DNA of 64,000 bases from Pseudoalteromonas aurantia 208 (GCF_014858725.1 NZ_AQGV01000015.1:124001-188000), one strand, 5' to 3'; positions 18,258-28,228 are shown, counted from the stretch's first letter. Numbers and translations are program-made. Notes: generated from the letters alone by a model not told the origin.

Positions 18258-20633
18258 CTAGTCTTTTAGCTTGTCAGCTAGGTATAACCAAGTTTCTAAT
18301 ACAGTATCAGGGTTAAGTGAGACTGAGTCGATCCCCTGCTCTACCAACCAAGCTGCAAAATCTTCATGATCCGATGGACCTTGACCACAAATACCAACGT
18401 ATTTGCCTTTTGCCTTAGCCGTTTGAATTGCCATCGATAGTAATTTTTTAATCGCTGGATTACGCTCATCAAATAAATGTGCAATTAATCCTGAATCTCT
18501 ATCTAAGCCTAGTGTAAGCTGAGTTAAGTCATTTGAACCGATTGAGAATCCGTCAAAATACTCTAAAAACTCTTCAGCTAACAGGGCATTTGAAGGTAGT
18601 TCGCACATCATAATTACTTTTAGACCATTTTCGCCACGTTTAAGGCCATGCTCTTCAAGTAATTCAATAACGCGTGCTGCTTCTTCTAATGTTCTAACAA
18701 ATGGGATCATTACTTCAACATTTGTTAAGCCCATTGAGTTACGAACACGTTTGATAGCTTCACACTCTAATGCAAAACACTCTCTGAAATCTTCAGAGAT
18801 ATAACGCGCTGCACCCCTGAAGCCAATCATAGGGTTTTCTTCTTCTGGTTCGTATTGTTGCCCGCCAACTAAGTTTGCATATTCATTAGATTTAAAATCA
18901 GACATGCGAACAATAACGCGTTCTGGTGCAAACGCACACCCTAGAGTAGAAATACCTTCAACAAGCTTAGATATATAAAATTCTACCGGCGATTCATAGC
19001 CTGCAATAATTTCTTTAATTTCAGCTTGTAACTCTGCAGGTTGATCAGCAAAGTTGATAAGGGCTTTAGGGTGGACACCGATCATTCTATTTATAATGAA
19101 CTCAACACGAGCTAGACCAATACCTGCATGGGGTAACTTTGCAAAATCGAATGCACGATCCGGGTTACCTACATTCATCATTATTTTCATTGGTAGGTCT
19201 GGCATGGTGTCGACACGGGATGAAATAATATCAAACTCAAGTTGACCTTCATAAATAAAGCCGGTATCACCTTCGGCACAAGATACAGTAACTTCTTGAT
19301 TATTTGTTATTAGATCAGTTGCATTGCCACAACCAACTACTGCTGGAATACCTAACTCACGCGCTATGATCGCTGCGTGGCAAGTGCGGCCACCTCGGTT
19401 TGTTACAATTGCAGCGGCGCGTTTCATGATTGGTTCCCAATCAGGGTCAGTCATGTCAGTTACAAGTACATCGCCCACTTGGACTTTGTCCATTTCGTCA
19501 ATGGAGTTTAGTACGCGAACAACACCTTTACCAATTTTATGGCCAATTGCTCGACCTTCTGCAATGACTTTAGATTGAGATTTAAGTTGGAAGCGCTCCA
19601 TGACGTTTGAATCTTCATTTGAACGCACGGTTTCTGGACGGGCTTGTACGATATACAATTTGCCATCGTTACCATCTTTTGCCCACTCGATGTCCATTGG
19701 ACGTCCATAGTGTTTCTCGATAATAACAGCTTGCTTTGCCAGCTCTTGGACTTCGTCATCTGTTATAGAAAATTGTGCTGATTGTTCAGCGGCAATATCA
19801 ATAATTTCAACTTGCTTACCATGAGACTCGTCTGATGAATAAACCATTTGAATTGCTTTAGAGCCAATGTTACGTCTAACAACAGCTGGTAACCCTTTTG
19901 CAAGCGTCGGCTTATGAACATAAAATTCATCTGGATTGACTGCGCCTTGGACAACCATTTCTCCCAGTCCATAACTAGAAGTAATAAAGACAACATCTTC
20001 GAAACCAGACTCAGTATCGATGCTGAACATAACACCAGATGATGCTTTGTCTGAGCGGACCATGCGCTGAATGCCCGCGGATAGAGCAACACCACGGTGA
20101 TCGTAACCCTGGTGTACACGATAAGATATTGCTCGGTCGTTAAATAATGAGGCGAATACGTGCTTAATTGCAACCATGACGGCGTCAATACCACGTACAT
20201 TAAGAAATGTTTCTTGCTGTCCGGCAAATGATGCATCTGGCATATCTTCGGCTGTTGCAGAAGAACGCACTGCGAACGAAACATCGGAATTTGTATCACC
20301 GTGAAGGGTATTATAAGCGTCGTGAATTGCTTTATTAAGTTCTGGTTGGAATGGAGTATCGATGATCCATTGTCTTATTTCGGCACCAACCTTGGCGAGT
20401 GTAATAACGTCATCGACGTCTAGTGTGTCTAAAATTGTGTGGATCTTTTCGTTGAGTCCAGATTGCTCTAAAAACTCATTAAAGGCATCGGCTGTAGTAG
20501 CGAATCCACCAGGTACTTGTACACCAGCGTTAGAAAGGTTCGATATCATTTCCCCAAGTGAAGCGTTTTTACCACCAACTCGAGGTACATCTTGCATACC
20601 TAACTCTTGATACCAGAGAACGTAGTCTTGCAC
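18258..20633 (-). CDS. ppsA: Phosphoenolpyruvate synthase
   Basis: This 791-residue enzyme converts pyruvate, ATP and water to PEP, AMP and phosphate for gluconeogenesis. All three domains are visible: the N-terminal ATP-grasp domain ([33 protein letters not shown]), the swivelling phosphohistidine domain with catalytic His in [21 protein letters not shown], and the C-terminal PEP-binding barrel ([29 protein letters not shown]). It starts at GTG 20633 with GGAGA seven bases upstream. It is divergent from ppsR, which encodes its kinase/phosphorylase, and shares a 142-bp control region containing a palindrome. Confidence 0.96.
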   Translation of the reverse strand: MQDYVLWYQELGMQDVPRVGGKNASLGEMISNLSNAGVQVPGGFATTADAFNEFLEQSGLNEKIHTILDTLDVDDVITLAKVGAEIRQWIIDTPFQPELNKAIHDAYNTLHGDTNSDVSFAVRSSATAEDMPDASFAGQQETFLNVRGIDAVMVAIKHVFASLFNDRAISYRVHQGYDHRGVALSAGIQRMVRSDKASSGVMFSIDTESGFEDVVFITSSYGLGEMVVQGAVNPDEFYVHKPTLAKGLPAVVRRNIGSKAIQMVYSSDESHGKQVEIIDIAAEQSAQFSITDDEVQELAKQAVIIEKHYGRPMDIEWAKDGNDGKLYIVQARPETVRSNEDSNVMERFQLKSQSKVIAEGRAIGHKIGKGVVRVLNSIDEMDKVQVGDVLVTDMTDPDWEPIMKRAAAIVTNRGGRTCHAAIIARELGIPAVVGCGNATDLITNNQEVTVSCAEGDTGFIYEGQLEFDIISSRVDTMPDLPMKIMMNVGNPDRAFDFAKLPHAGIGLARVEFIINRMIGVHPKALINFADQPAELQAEIKEIIAGYESPVEFYISKLVEGISTLGCAFAPERVIVRMSDFKSNEYANLVGGQQYEPEEENPMIGFRGAARYISEDFRECFALECEAIKRVRNSMGLTNVEVMIPFVRTLEEAARVIELLEEHGLKRGENGLKVIMMCELPSNALLAEEFLEYFDGFSIGSNDLTQLTLGLDRDSGLIAHLFDERNPAIKKLLSMAIQTAKAKGKYVGICGQGPSDHEDFAAWLVEQGIDSVSLNPDTVLETWLYLADKLKD

Positions 20634-20676
20634 GGAACTGTCTCCAAAACAAATTGTATTTAATGTGAGAGATTGT

Positions 20677-20697
20677 TTGACCTTTAGTATAGGTCAA
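20677..20697. promoter_or_regulatory. Palindrome in the ppsA-ppsR divergent control region
   Basis: TTGACCT and AGGTCAA are perfect 7-bp arms separated by TTAGTAT, about 45-65 bp upstream of the ppsA start. The spacing and symmetry suit a dimeric repressor or activator. It does not match the Cra or HexR consensus I know, so the factor is unknown. Confidence 0.4.
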
Positions 20698-20775
20698 GGG
20701 CATTCTACACTGGCAAGTACGCTTACGTAAACCACGGAAGCGAAAATTCAGCTAATTTGTAAGAACAAGGTTAAA

Positions 20776-21585
20776 ATGAGAACTGCATTTTATATATCAG
20801 ATGGTACTGCAATTACATCGGAAGTGTTTGGGCACGCAACACTTTCAATGTTTCCAGTGGAATTTAATCATCAAACAATCCCATTTGTTGAAACAGTCAG
20901 AAAAGCTGAAGAAATCAAAGAGCTTATTGACCTAAATGCAAAGAATACTGGCGAACGGCCACTCGTATTTTTCACTTTTGTGAATCCAGAATTGTCAGAC
21001 ATTATTTTGTCGTCTCAGGGGGTTTGTTATGATTTCTTGGCATTAGCTAGTAAGGTGGTTAAAAAGGAATTGAATGTAGAGCCTGTCCCAAAAATACATC
21101 GAACTCACTCAATTCATGAAGCGAGTTACGACTTTAGAATAGATGCTGTTAATTATGCGTTGGCAAATGATGATGGCGCTAATATAAAAGATTATGAACA
21201 AGCTGATATTATTTTAGTTGGTGTGAGCCGATCTGGTAAAACCCCGACGAGTTTATATTTAGCACTTCAGTACGGGATAAAAGCAGCTAATTATCCAATC
21301 ACGGAGGATGATTTAGAAAAAGGTAACTTCCCTAAGTGTTTACTCACTTACAAAAAGAAGCTGTTTGGGTTGACAATAAATCCAGAAAGGTTAGCGGCAA
21401 TAAGAGAAGGGAGAATGGCGAATTCTAAATACGCGTCACTACGTCAGTGTAGAATTGAAGTGAGAGAAGTAGAAATGTTATTTAAAAAGCATAAAACCCC
21501 TTACTTGAACTCAACAAGTCACTCTGTTGAGGAAATATCAGCGAAAATTATTTCTGAAACGGGTTTAACTCGTCGGAAATATTAA
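20776..21585 (+). CDS. ppsR: PEP synthase regulatory protein (bifunctional kinase / pyrophosphorylase)
   Basis: The 269-residue protein has the length and motifs of the DUF299/PpsR family: FYISDGTAITSEVFGHATLS at the N-terminus, the P-loop-like GVSRSGKTPTSLYLA (about 155-169), and YPITEDDL. PpsR inactivates PEP synthase by ADP-dependent phosphorylation of a threonine next to the catalytic histidine and reactivates it by phosphorolysis. The divergent pairing with ppsA is the usual arrangement in gammaproteobacteria. A terminator lies directly on its stop codon. Confidence 0.94.
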   Translation: MRTAFYISDGTAITSEVFGHATLSMFPVEFNHQTIPFVETVRKAEEIKELIDLNAKNTGERPLVFFTFVNPELSDIILSSQGVCYDFLALASKVVKKELNVEPVPKIHRTHSIHEASYDFRIDAVNYALANDDGANIKDYEQADIILVGVSRSGKTPTSLYLALQYGIKAANYPITEDDLEKGNFPKCLLTYKKKLFGLTINPERLAAIREGRMANSKYASLRQCRIEVREVEMLFKKHKTPYLNSTSHSVEEISAKIISETGLTRRKY

Positions 21586-21608
21586 AAGGCTGTATTACAG
21601 CCTTTTTA
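21585..21608. terminator. Bidirectional intrinsic terminator
   Basis: AAAAGGCTG and CAGCCTTTTT pair around the loop TATTA. It lies between the convergent ppsR and DAHP synthase genes and carries A- and T-runs on both sides. Confidence 0.9.
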
Positions 21609-21619
21609 TTTGCCTTAAC

Positions 21620-22975
21620 TTAGACTTTGTTTCGCGCATCTTTAAGTAAATCTGCGACAAGAAAACCGAGTTCTAATACTTGATCAGCATTAAGGCGAGG
21701 GTCACATTGAGTCCGGTAGCGCTGTGCTAAATCTTCATCAGATAAACCGTACGCCCCACCAACACATTCTGTAACGTGTTGGCCTGTCATTTCTAAGTGG
21801 ACACCACCCGGATAAGATCCTTCAGCTTTATGTACTGCGAAAAATTGGCTGATTTCACGCAGTATATTATTGAAGCTTCGAGTTTTATACCCTGTACTCG
21901 CCTTTTCAGTATTTCCGTGCATTGGGTCTGAGGTCCAAACAACTTTTCTGCCTTCGTCTTGTACTCTACGAACTAGGGCTGGTAGTTTTTCTGGTAGTAC
22001 GTCTGCTCCCATTCTTGTTATTAGCGTTAAACGTCCAGGAATGTTATCTGGGTTTAGCGCATCAATTAACTTTATGAGCTCATCAGGTGTCATGCCTGGA
22101 CCTACTTTGACACCAATTGGGTTTTTAATGCCTCGGAAAAATTCAATGTGGGCATGGTCTAGTTGTCGTGTGCGCTCTCCAATCCAAACGAAGTGCGCAG
22201 AGCAATCATACCAGTCACCTGTTAGATGATCCCGGCGAGTAAGTGCTTCTTCATACCCTAATAACAGTGCTTCATGAGATGTATAGAGTGATGTTTCTTT
22301 TAGACTGGGTGCTACGCTTGAATCTATACCACACACTTCCATAAACTCGAGAGCGTCTTGAATTTTATCAGCCATTTGCTGATACTTCTCTTTAAGAGGG
22401 TTTGCAGCTACAAAGCTCATATTCCAACGGTTTACTTGGTGTAAATCAGCTAAACCACCTTGTGCGAATGCACGTAATAAGTTTAGTGTTGCAGCGCTAT
22501 GGTGGTAAGCCGTCATTAATCTATTAGGATCCGGAACGCGAGACGTTTCGGTAAACTCAAAGTTATTTATTATATCACCACGATATGATGGCAAAGATAC
22601 CCCATTAATTGTTTCAAAATTAGAAGAACGAGGTTTTGCGTATTGACCTGCCATTCTTCCTATTTTAACAACAGGACATTTCCCGCCATATGTTAAAACA
22701 ACAGCCATTTGTAACAGTGTTTTAAAAGTATCGCGAATATTGGCTGCATTAAAATCAGAGAACGATTCTGCACAGTCTCCGCCTTGAAGTAAAAATGCTT
22801 TACCTTCACAAACATCTGCTAAACTCTTATAAAGACTTCTTGTTTCTTCAGCAAAGACCAAAGGTGGAGCTTTATTTAGTTGGTTCTCAATATCGATTAA
22901 CGCGCTATTATCTGGGTATTCAGGTTGTTGAACAATTGGGAGTTCTCTCCAACTGTCTGGGTTCCAAGGTTTCAT
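21620..22975 (-). CDS. Class II 3-deoxy-7-phosphoheptulonate (DAHP) synthase
   Basis: The 451-residue protein catalyses condensation of PEP and erythrose 4-phosphate, the first step of the shikimate pathway. Class II (plant/mycobacterial type) features are visible: [10 protein letters not shown] (metal-binding Cys), [15 protein letters not shown] (PEP binding), [32 protein letters not shown] and [15 protein letters not shown]. Its length matches class II and not the 350-residue AroF/G/H class. GAGGA precedes the ATG. It stands alone next to a long non-coding stretch, so it marks the edge of the replication-termination region. Confidence 0.94.
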   Translation of the reverse strand: MKPWNPDSWRELPIVQQPEYPDNSALIDIENQLNKAPPLVFAEETRSLYKSLADVCEGKAFLLQGGDCAESFSDFNAANIRDTFKTLLQMAVVLTYGGKCPVVKIGRMAGQYAKPRSSNFETINGVSLPSYRGDIINNFEFTETSRVPDPNRLMTAYHHSAATLNLLRAFAQGGLADLHQVNRWNMSFVAANPLKEKYQQMADKIQDALEFMEVCGIDSSVAPSLKETSLYTSHEALLLGYEEALTRRDHLTGDWYDCSAHFVWIGERTRQLDHAHIEFFRGIKNPIGVKVGPGMTPDELIKLIDALNPDNIPGRLTLITRMGADVLPEKLPALVRRVQDEGRKVVWTSDPMHGNTEKASTGYKTRSFNNILREISQFFAVHKAEGSYPGGVHLEMTGQHVTECVGGAYGLSDEDLAQRYRTQCDPRLNADQVLELGFLVADLLKDARNKV

Positions 22976-23065
22976 TAATTTTCCTCATTCCAATGTAGTG
23001 TTACCTCACCACGAAAGTAACGTATAGACGTACTCGCTTCAAGATAAATTTAGTATTTATTTCAG

Positions 23066-23080
23066 GAAAGAACACATCAT
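23066..23080 (-). promoter_or_regulatory. ter-like site 1
   Basis: The plus strand carries GAACACATCAT (23070-23080). The complement reads AGGATGATGTGTTC, matching the inner E. coli Ter core AGNATGTTG at eight of nine positions, counting the free N. The fork-lock G is present. This copy lies inside its own inverted repeat TTTCAGG...CCTGAAA. Expected polarity: it blocks forks moving leftward. Confidence 0.6.
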
Positions 23081-23136
23081 CCTGAAAGGGTTCAAAAGTG
23101 TCAACTTTATAGCCCAATTTACACTGCCACACCCAT

Positions 23137-23154
23137 TAAAGAACACATCATACT
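23137..23154 (-). promoter_or_regulatory. ter-like site 2
   Basis: GAACACATCATACT (23141-23154) is identical to the array consensus, with complement AGTATGATGTGTTC. It is 71 bp from site 1 and shares its orientation. An IS3 remnant separates both from the main array. Confidence 0.65.
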
Positions 23155-23899
23155 CAATCTTAAACACAAAATCTTAGCATCTCTCCAAATATAAAAAATG
23201 CTTATCAAAGTAACTAAGTAAAATTCATTCTTAAAAAAGTAAAAGAGCCGGTGATAATTACTACTCCTTTTATGGTAAAAAATAGAGTGGTCAACTCCCC
23301 CAAATTTGTATTGTTAAGTTACTCAGAAGATTAAAATAAGATGACCAAGAATTAAAAATTCATTATTTTAGCCTGCGTATAAGAAAGATAAATCACTAAC
23401 TTTATCTGACGAGCCAAATCTTAGAAATATAAAAGAGCCGATTATTGGATTTCTAGTAACTACTAATATATTGGCTATATAAGTTAAACAAGAACACTTT
23501 TAAGCATAGCAAAGAAGAATTTGCGAGAGTACTAAAGCGTTATGGGTAATGGGTAATGGGTATCAATTAAAAAATATTATGTTAAATTAAGTGTCATTAG
23601 TAATTATTCTTATCGTTCCCTTGAACTTTCAATTGTAAATTTAGAAAATCGAACCTTGAGCATTAAATTTATAAAGTTAATTAATAAACTTTAACTCTAT
23701 AAATCAAAGCCTAGCCTCTGAAGCATAGGCACCCGTTTATCTAACGGTTAAGCAATCTTTGAAAGTAACATAAGATAAAAAATGAAATAGAAATGTCTGT
23801 AACTCCAGCCAATTTTGTACAGCTATTCAGTAGAATTATACAGCCTAAAGGTAACCAATTAGTATCATGGGCGCCCCTCAAAATATAGATAACTCGTCA

Positions 23900-24811
23900 C
23901 TAATCTATGATTTCACGTACTTCTTGAAGTGATTCAAGCAAGTATCAAGCTAACACTTCTTCGCATTAACTTTGGTTGAACATCTTCACACTGCCATTTT
24001 GATAAGCGCTACCCTGTTTTATATATTCTAGTTTGCTGTTTTTTCCAGAGCCAACTTTCCAGCCCTGTTGAAATAAATCCAAGACTATTGTCGACTCAAA
24101 TCTGATTTAGTTTGCCGCGCCAAGCCGTGGGGTAATTTAGTGTACTAATTACTTTCTCAGCTTTTAAACTTGTTTAGCCCTTGTCGATTGAAGTCAACAC
24201 ATGTGTTCAATGTTTCTAAAACAATAACCTTAGCTTAGTACATCACTTATAAGTTTCATCGACCAAGATTCATTATATTGATTTTGCACTCTCAATGGCT
24301 GAGTTGTTCTCGTTGGTTGGTACACAGCGTTTTCCTTTGTTAGCATGTGTAGACACGTTCAGCACATTTTTTATTCCAAGGCTTGCCTTATTGCAAATAC
24401 TTTTAAATAATTTTGCTACCCCGATCTTTTGAGTACGTCAATGAACTCATCATCTGGCGAAAGTTTATTTTTGTAATTAAAACTAAGCGACTTAGCCATC
24501 TTACTTGAAAAGGAAAATGCGACGCTCACTTCAAATTTGGCTATTAAATGTTTTACCGAGGCTCGGCGGCTACTTATCTTTACGCCTTTTTGCGATGATA
24601 TCGTCAAGCATATCAAATACTTTTAGCTTACGGTTTTATTCTTCAGCTCTTTAAGTCGCCTAGCATCTGATGCTTCCATACTTTGAACGCCAGTTTTAAA
24701 AGGTGACCTGGCCGATGCCATGTTTACGATAAACTTCAGGAACATGAATACTCGATTCAATTTTATTTGTCATGCAGAGTTTAGAGTTTCAATGACCTTA
24801 CTTTTTCTCAT
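23900..24811 (-). pseudogene. Decayed IS3-family insertion element (orfA and orfB remnants)
   Basis: Read leftwards from ATG 24811, broken frames give an IS3 orfA-like start MRKSKVIETLN, then a KHGI...TFxxW-like region and MEASDARRLKELKN, the classic orfA helix-turn-helix and leucine-zipper start. Further on, orfB-like fragments appear: LSPDDEFIDVL, then NQREQLSH, DFNRQ, and finally a degenerate match to the conserved EVL.YLLESLQEVREI near 23900-23960. Many stops and frameshifts separate these, and no intact frame or clear terminal repeats remain. The element sits inside the ter array and looks old. Confidence 0.75.
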
Positions 24812-24995
24812 TGTAAATTTTCCTATTTTTGTTAATCGAGAATTCTACTTATGATTTGTTTTATTTTTGGGAAATTACATTGATTATTTTTACTGTAAAG
24901 GTGCACCTGTAATGATAAATTGAGTTAGCTTACTAAAGCTTAAATTAATTAAGTTTATTAGACATATTATTCTGTTCAATGTTAGAATAAGACAA

Positions 24996-25012
24996 CAAGA
25001 ACACATCATACT
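24996..25012 (-). promoter_or_regulatory. ter-like site 3
   Basis: GAACACATCATACT starts at 24999; the complement is AGTATGATGTGTTC. It lies in the first 232-bp unit and has all conserved core bases including the fork-lock G. Confidence 0.68.
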
Positions 25013-25228
25013 CTATAGTCTATACCAACAACGTAACCATTCAACCTAACTAGATAATATAGCTTACAGAACACAACCGTTTTTTCTGCTGCATAAATGG
25101 TTATTCGAGGCTTTCATCCGCTCTAAAGTAAGTAGTGCCCGCAATGATAAATTGAGTTAGCTTACTAAAGCATAAATTAATTAAGTTTATTAGACTTATT
25201 ATTCTGTTCAATGTTAAAATAATACAAT

Positions 25229-25245
25229 AAGAACACATCATACTT
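25229..25245 (-). promoter_or_regulatory. ter-like site 4
   Basis: GAACACATCATACT starts at 25231, 232 bp after site 3, in the second unit, with the same core and orientation. Confidence 0.68.
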
Positions 25246-25460
25246 TATAGTCTATACCAACAACGTAAGCATTCAACCTAACTAAATAATATAGCTTACA
25301 GAACACAACCGTTTTTTCTGCTGCATAAATGGTTATTCGAGGCTTTCATCCGCTCTAAAGTAAGTAGTGCCCGCAATGATAAATTGAGTTAGCTTACTAA
25401 AGCATAAATTAATTAAGTTTATTAGACTTCTTATTCTGTGCAATGGTAGAATAGGAGAGT

Positions 25461-25477
25461 AAAGAACACATCATACA
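25461..25477 (-). promoter_or_regulatory. ter-like site 5
   Basis: AAAGAACACATCATACA lies in the third unit (GAAC starts at 25464). The complement reads TGTATGATGTGTTC: the first A of the core is changed but the fork-lock G is kept. Confidence 0.65.
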
Positions 25478-25700
25478 TATAGTTTTAAATAAGAATCCTG
25501 ATCATTTCACCTAAATAAATAATATAATTAACAGAACATACTCATTTTTGCTGCAACATGATCTAATCACCAGATTTTCAAAGCCCTCAGTAATTATTTT
25601 ATCAATAGTAACAACATAGTAAATCGGTTAATCAACAGACAGAGTTTTGAGACCGTTTATTAGACTTGCCATTAGATTCAATGTTAAAATTATAGATAGA

Positions 25701-25716
25701 GAAAGAACACATCATA
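25701..25716 (-). promoter_or_regulatory. ter-like site 6, in the tus leader
   Basis: AAAGAACACATCATAT ends two bases before the first possible tus ATG. The complement reads TATATGATGTGTTC, so the base equivalent to the fork-lock G of Ter is A here. E. coli TerB likewise lies just upstream of tus and mediates autorepression. This copy may therefore bind Tus for regulation without locking forks. Confidence 0.6.
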
Positions 25717-25717
25717 T

Positions 25718-26620
25718 ATGTATATAATAGGAACAATTGTCACTAACATGATAACACCATTTTCAATACGATCTCATTTTGATTATTTACACGAACAGAT
25801 TTCTCTATTTTGCAACGAATTAGCGGAAGCTGATATCGTCTCTGCAGATTACTATCAGCTCCCTCTCATAACTAAAGAAGATGAAAACAAAGCGCCGGAA
25901 AGCATTCATGTAGAAAAAATCTCAGGAACAAGTGCGCTAAACAAAGCAATAAACGCTTATAAAGACCTTTATTTAGATAAAAAAATAAGCGGTAAAATAA
26001 TCCAACGTCATCCAGGGCTAATAACGGTTAATGATAAAAATCTACATATACAATCAAGATTAAAAGAAGTAAACAAAGCCAAAAATGATTTTAAAAACCT
26101 TATCTTATCTATTGAAAATAATGATGCCCGCTTCGATGCTGTGCACAGTGCCATTCCTAATTTAGTTACTCTTGCAGCATATAGAAAAATCCATAGTGAA
26201 ATAGCTGACCCTTACTCAGTTCGATTTACTTGGATGACAAAACATGCTATACGCACGTTATCAAAAGATACAGCACTAAAAATGTTGAATAACTCATCTA
26301 ATTACACAAACCCAAGAATGATCGATCAACAGTCTTGGATATCTCTTGTGGAAACTGAAAAACTGAGAGTTTCAAAATTAAATGAAAAAAGTAAGCTAAG
26401 AATTAGAAGACCAACTAGAGTATCACCTGAAGTTAATATTCGCTTTACTGCAGAAAATAGATATCACGTTAGTGCAGCGCTCCCATTTATTTTGTTTAAC
26501 CCTAGTAAAAATACAAAGCTTGGAACGCTAACTAATTATGAAAAAGTAGAAAATCACCCAAGAAAAAGAGCATACAACTTTCTTGTTGATAGAATATATT
26601 TAGAAAAATTAGCTGAATAA
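25718..26620 (+). CDS. tus: Tus-like replication terminus site-binding protein
   Basis: The 300-residue product aligns along its length with E. coli Tus (309 residues) as I recall it. Paired stretches are LPLITKEDEN with LPEVKKEDEH, AIPNLVTLAAYRKIH with HLPGLITLNAYRTLT, DPYSVRFTWMTKHAIRTL with DPATLRFGWANKHIIKNL, and KSKLRIRRPTRVSPEVNIRF with [20 protein letters not shown], the DNA-contacting strands. Tus binds Ter sites and stops replication forks from one side. ATG 25718 is the longest start. ATG 25748 fits the E. coli N-terminus better but has a distant AGGAA. The gene follows six ter-like sites and converges with repA. Confidence 0.9.
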   Translation: MYIIGTIVTNMITPFSIRSHFDYLHEQISLFCNELAEADIVSADYYQLPLITKEDENKAPESIHVEKISGTSALNKAINAYKDLYLDKKISGKIIQRHPGLITVNDKNLHIQSRLKEVNKAKNDFKNLILSIENNDARFDAVHSAIPNLVTLAAYRKIHSEIADPYSVRFTWMTKHAIRTLSKDTALKMLNNSSNYTNPRMIDQQSWISLVETEKLRVSKLNEKSKLRIRRPTRVSPEVNIRFTAENRYHVSAALPFILFNPSKNTKLGTLTNYEKVENHPRKRAYNFLVDRIYLEKLAE

Positions 26621-26630
26621 TCGGTTATTT
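26616..26630. terminator. Weak shared hairpin between tus and repA
   Basis: AATAA-TCGG-TTATTTTTT forms a 5-bp AT stem made from the two convergent stop codons, followed by a T-run. The genes are only 4 bp apart, so some shared terminator is expected, but this stem is weak. Confidence 0.35.
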
Positions 26631-27839
26631 TTTGACTATCTGTTCAAGAATTTCTTCATCAATAACTTCTACATCTTCAACAATACGTTTGCCACCTTGA
26701 ATTTCTATTCGTTTATTATGCTTATTTAGTGCCAATATTTCTTCACAAAACTGAGCTGAAGGATGCATTTCATACACATAATCTACGATTTTTCCACTAT
26801 TATCGTCTTTAACATTGCTTATACTGTAATCAGAAATCGCACCTTTTTCAATCAAGTCCTTCATTGTTGTAGTCATATCTCGACGTAGTGCTTTTAATTT
26901 GTTCTCAACAATTTCATCTGTTGAATAAATAGAACCATATTTTTCCATTATTGATAAAAGACGGAAGTGGTAAGTTTTTCCTGGAGCTGCATAGCGCCAT
27001 AAGTGATATAAACGAAGCATCATCCAACGGGATAATCCACGCTTTAACTCTTGTGCACTGTTAAAATAGTAACCTTTATACTCTAAATTATCGATCATAT
27101 TATGTACAAACGCGTTGAGACATGCGACACATTTGATATTACCACCTTGCCCTTTTTTCCCACTAAAATGTAGGGAAGATAGGAAATTCATATTTGACTC
27201 ATAAAATGAATCATCAATATCCGTATTTTTTGTATCTGTCGCTGAATATTTAAATGACAATTTAGAACCTTGCAATGCCTCTAAAGATTCTTTTATTTGT
27301 GGGTAAGGCATTGATTGTCCAACGGCTTTTAACTCTTGAGCCAATTCATTCATCGAAAAAATTACAGCATATTGAATACCGGACTTAAAATTTATTTTAA
27401 CTATTTTGCCTTTTGAAGCTAGCCGAATAAGTGCCCGCTCTACTTTTTCTTCTCTGTCAGAAGGCCATACAAGATACTCGACATCTTCCCCTTCTTTTTT
27501 ACTACTCACTACCGCAGGCGTTATTTTTATTTCACCTTCGTATAAAATGCCATCAACTTTTTCAGATATACGACGAGTAATGATTGTTTTTTTTGGTGCT
27601 TCTTCTAACGGTAGCTTTTTGTGCCCAGAGCGAACAAACCTTCCCCATAAATCATAATGATTAAAAGTATTAGAGTATGCACGTAACCCATGAGCTGCAT
27701 TTTCTAATGATACTCGAACATCTTTATTATCAGTAAATAGCGCTAAACTTTCATTATCAATAGCACTTTCCACACCATGGATCTGACCACGCAATGAATC
27801 GGGCAGATTATCTACAGAGATGTTCACCTTTCGGCTCAT
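26625..27839 (-). CDS. repA: Plasmid-type replication initiator (RepA) of the secondary replicon
   Basis: The likely product is 404 residues from ATG 27839, preceded by GGAAG seven bases upstream; a longer frame to 27890 lacks a ribosome binding site. Two regions look like winged helices: about 110-190 (DREEKVERALIRLASKGK, KESLEALQGSKLSFKY) and 240-340 (GLSRWMMLRLYHLWRYAAPGKTYHFRLLSIMEKYG, RRDMTTTMKDLIEKGAI). This is the layout of iteron-binding initiators. I recognise no catalytic residues and base the call on fold impression plus position: beside an iteron/DnaA-box region, divergent from parAB. It probably binds the iterons, recruits DnaB and represses its own promoter. Confidence 0.75.
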   Translation of the reverse strand: MSRKVNISVDNLPDSLRGQIHGVESAIDNESLALFTDNKDVRVSLENAAHGLRAYSNTFNHYDLWGRFVRSGHKKLPLEEAPKKTIITRRISEKVDGILYEGEIKITPAVVSSKKEGEDVEYLVWPSDREEKVERALIRLASKGKIVKINFKSGIQYAVIFSMNELAQELKAVGQSMPYPQIKESLEALQGSKLSFKYSATDTKNTDIDDSFYESNMNFLSSLHFSGKKGQGGNIKCVACLNAFVHNMIDNLEYKGYYFNSAQELKRGLSRWMMLRLYHLWRYAAPGKTYHFRLLSIMEKYGSIYSTDEIVENKLKALRRDMTTTMKDLIEKGAISDYSISNVKDDNSGKIVDYVYEMHPSAQFCEEILALNKHNKRIEIQGGKRIVEDVEVIDEEILEQIVKK

Positions 27840-28068
27840 TATATTACTTCCAAAATTTATGACAGCTAATAACAACATATTCATGAACAAAAGTTAATGA
27901 TTTAAGTTAGTATAAAAGTGATCTGGACGTTTTTTTTTTCATAGATCCAATTTTTACCAACTAAGAAATATTTTGGATCAATATATTACTAACATAGAGT
28001 ATATTTCCGGCCCAGCTTTCAAAAAACCTTTCAAATATACGTCAAAATAAGGCGATTCCTTAACGCTA

Positions 28069-28077
28069 TGTGGATAA
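28069..28077 (-). promoter_or_regulatory. DnaA box (perfect)
   Basis: The complement strand reads TTATCCACA, the strict E. coli DnaA box, between the first and second iterons. Confidence 0.8.
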
Positions 28078-28228
28078 CTTTAGTCTCTGTTGGTATAGAT
28101 CAGATCTATACTTAGAATGGATCCGATCCTAATCTACTAGATCTATGAAGTACAAAAGAAAATGTTTATAACTTATTGAATTTACTTAGTATAAACACGA
28201 TCCAACCCAATAGTTTTGTGAGTAACTG

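Larger units (their letters stand above)
22976..23900. other. AT-rich non-coding region carrying two ter-like sites
   Basis: About 0.9 kb with no gene-like frame. It holds the DAHP synthase promoter at its left end, two ter-like sites (23070 and 23141) and a short GGGTAAT triplication near 23540-23562. No RNA gene was recognised. Confidence 0.55.
24911..25606 (+). repeat. 232-bp tandem repeat carrying ter-like sites (three copies, plus a partial fourth)
   Basis: Unit starts lie at 24911, 25143 and 25375, a period of 232 bp. The first two copies differ at only a handful of bases. The third is nearly identical for its first 75 bases and then diverges. A further partial copy (about 25655-25716) keeps the GTTTATTAGACT...TTCAATGTTA block and the ter-like motif. 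Each unit carries one GAACACATCAT motif. The gradient from near-identical to diverged runs towards tus, which suggests recent duplication at the distal end. Confidence 0.93.

Noticed and set aside
19508-20299. Two long frames inside ppsA on the same strand
   Set aside because: They lie fully within the conserved ppsA coding sequence, have no family signature, and are shadows of it.
23700-23760. A possible tRNA-like fold near GCATAGGCACCC
   Set aside because: No consistent cloverleaf with a T-arm GTTCGA-type motif and acceptor pairing could be drawn.
24416-24616. A 66-codon leftward gene in the intergenic region
   Set aside because: It is one fragment of the decayed IS3-family transposase frames and has no ribosome binding site.
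24911-25717. CRISPR-like array
   Set aside because: The unit is 232 bp and nearly identical throughout; there is no short repeat with variable spacers and no cas gene.
26616-26630. Strong terminator between tus and repA
   Set aside because: The stem is only five A/T pairs; kept only as a low-confidence feature.
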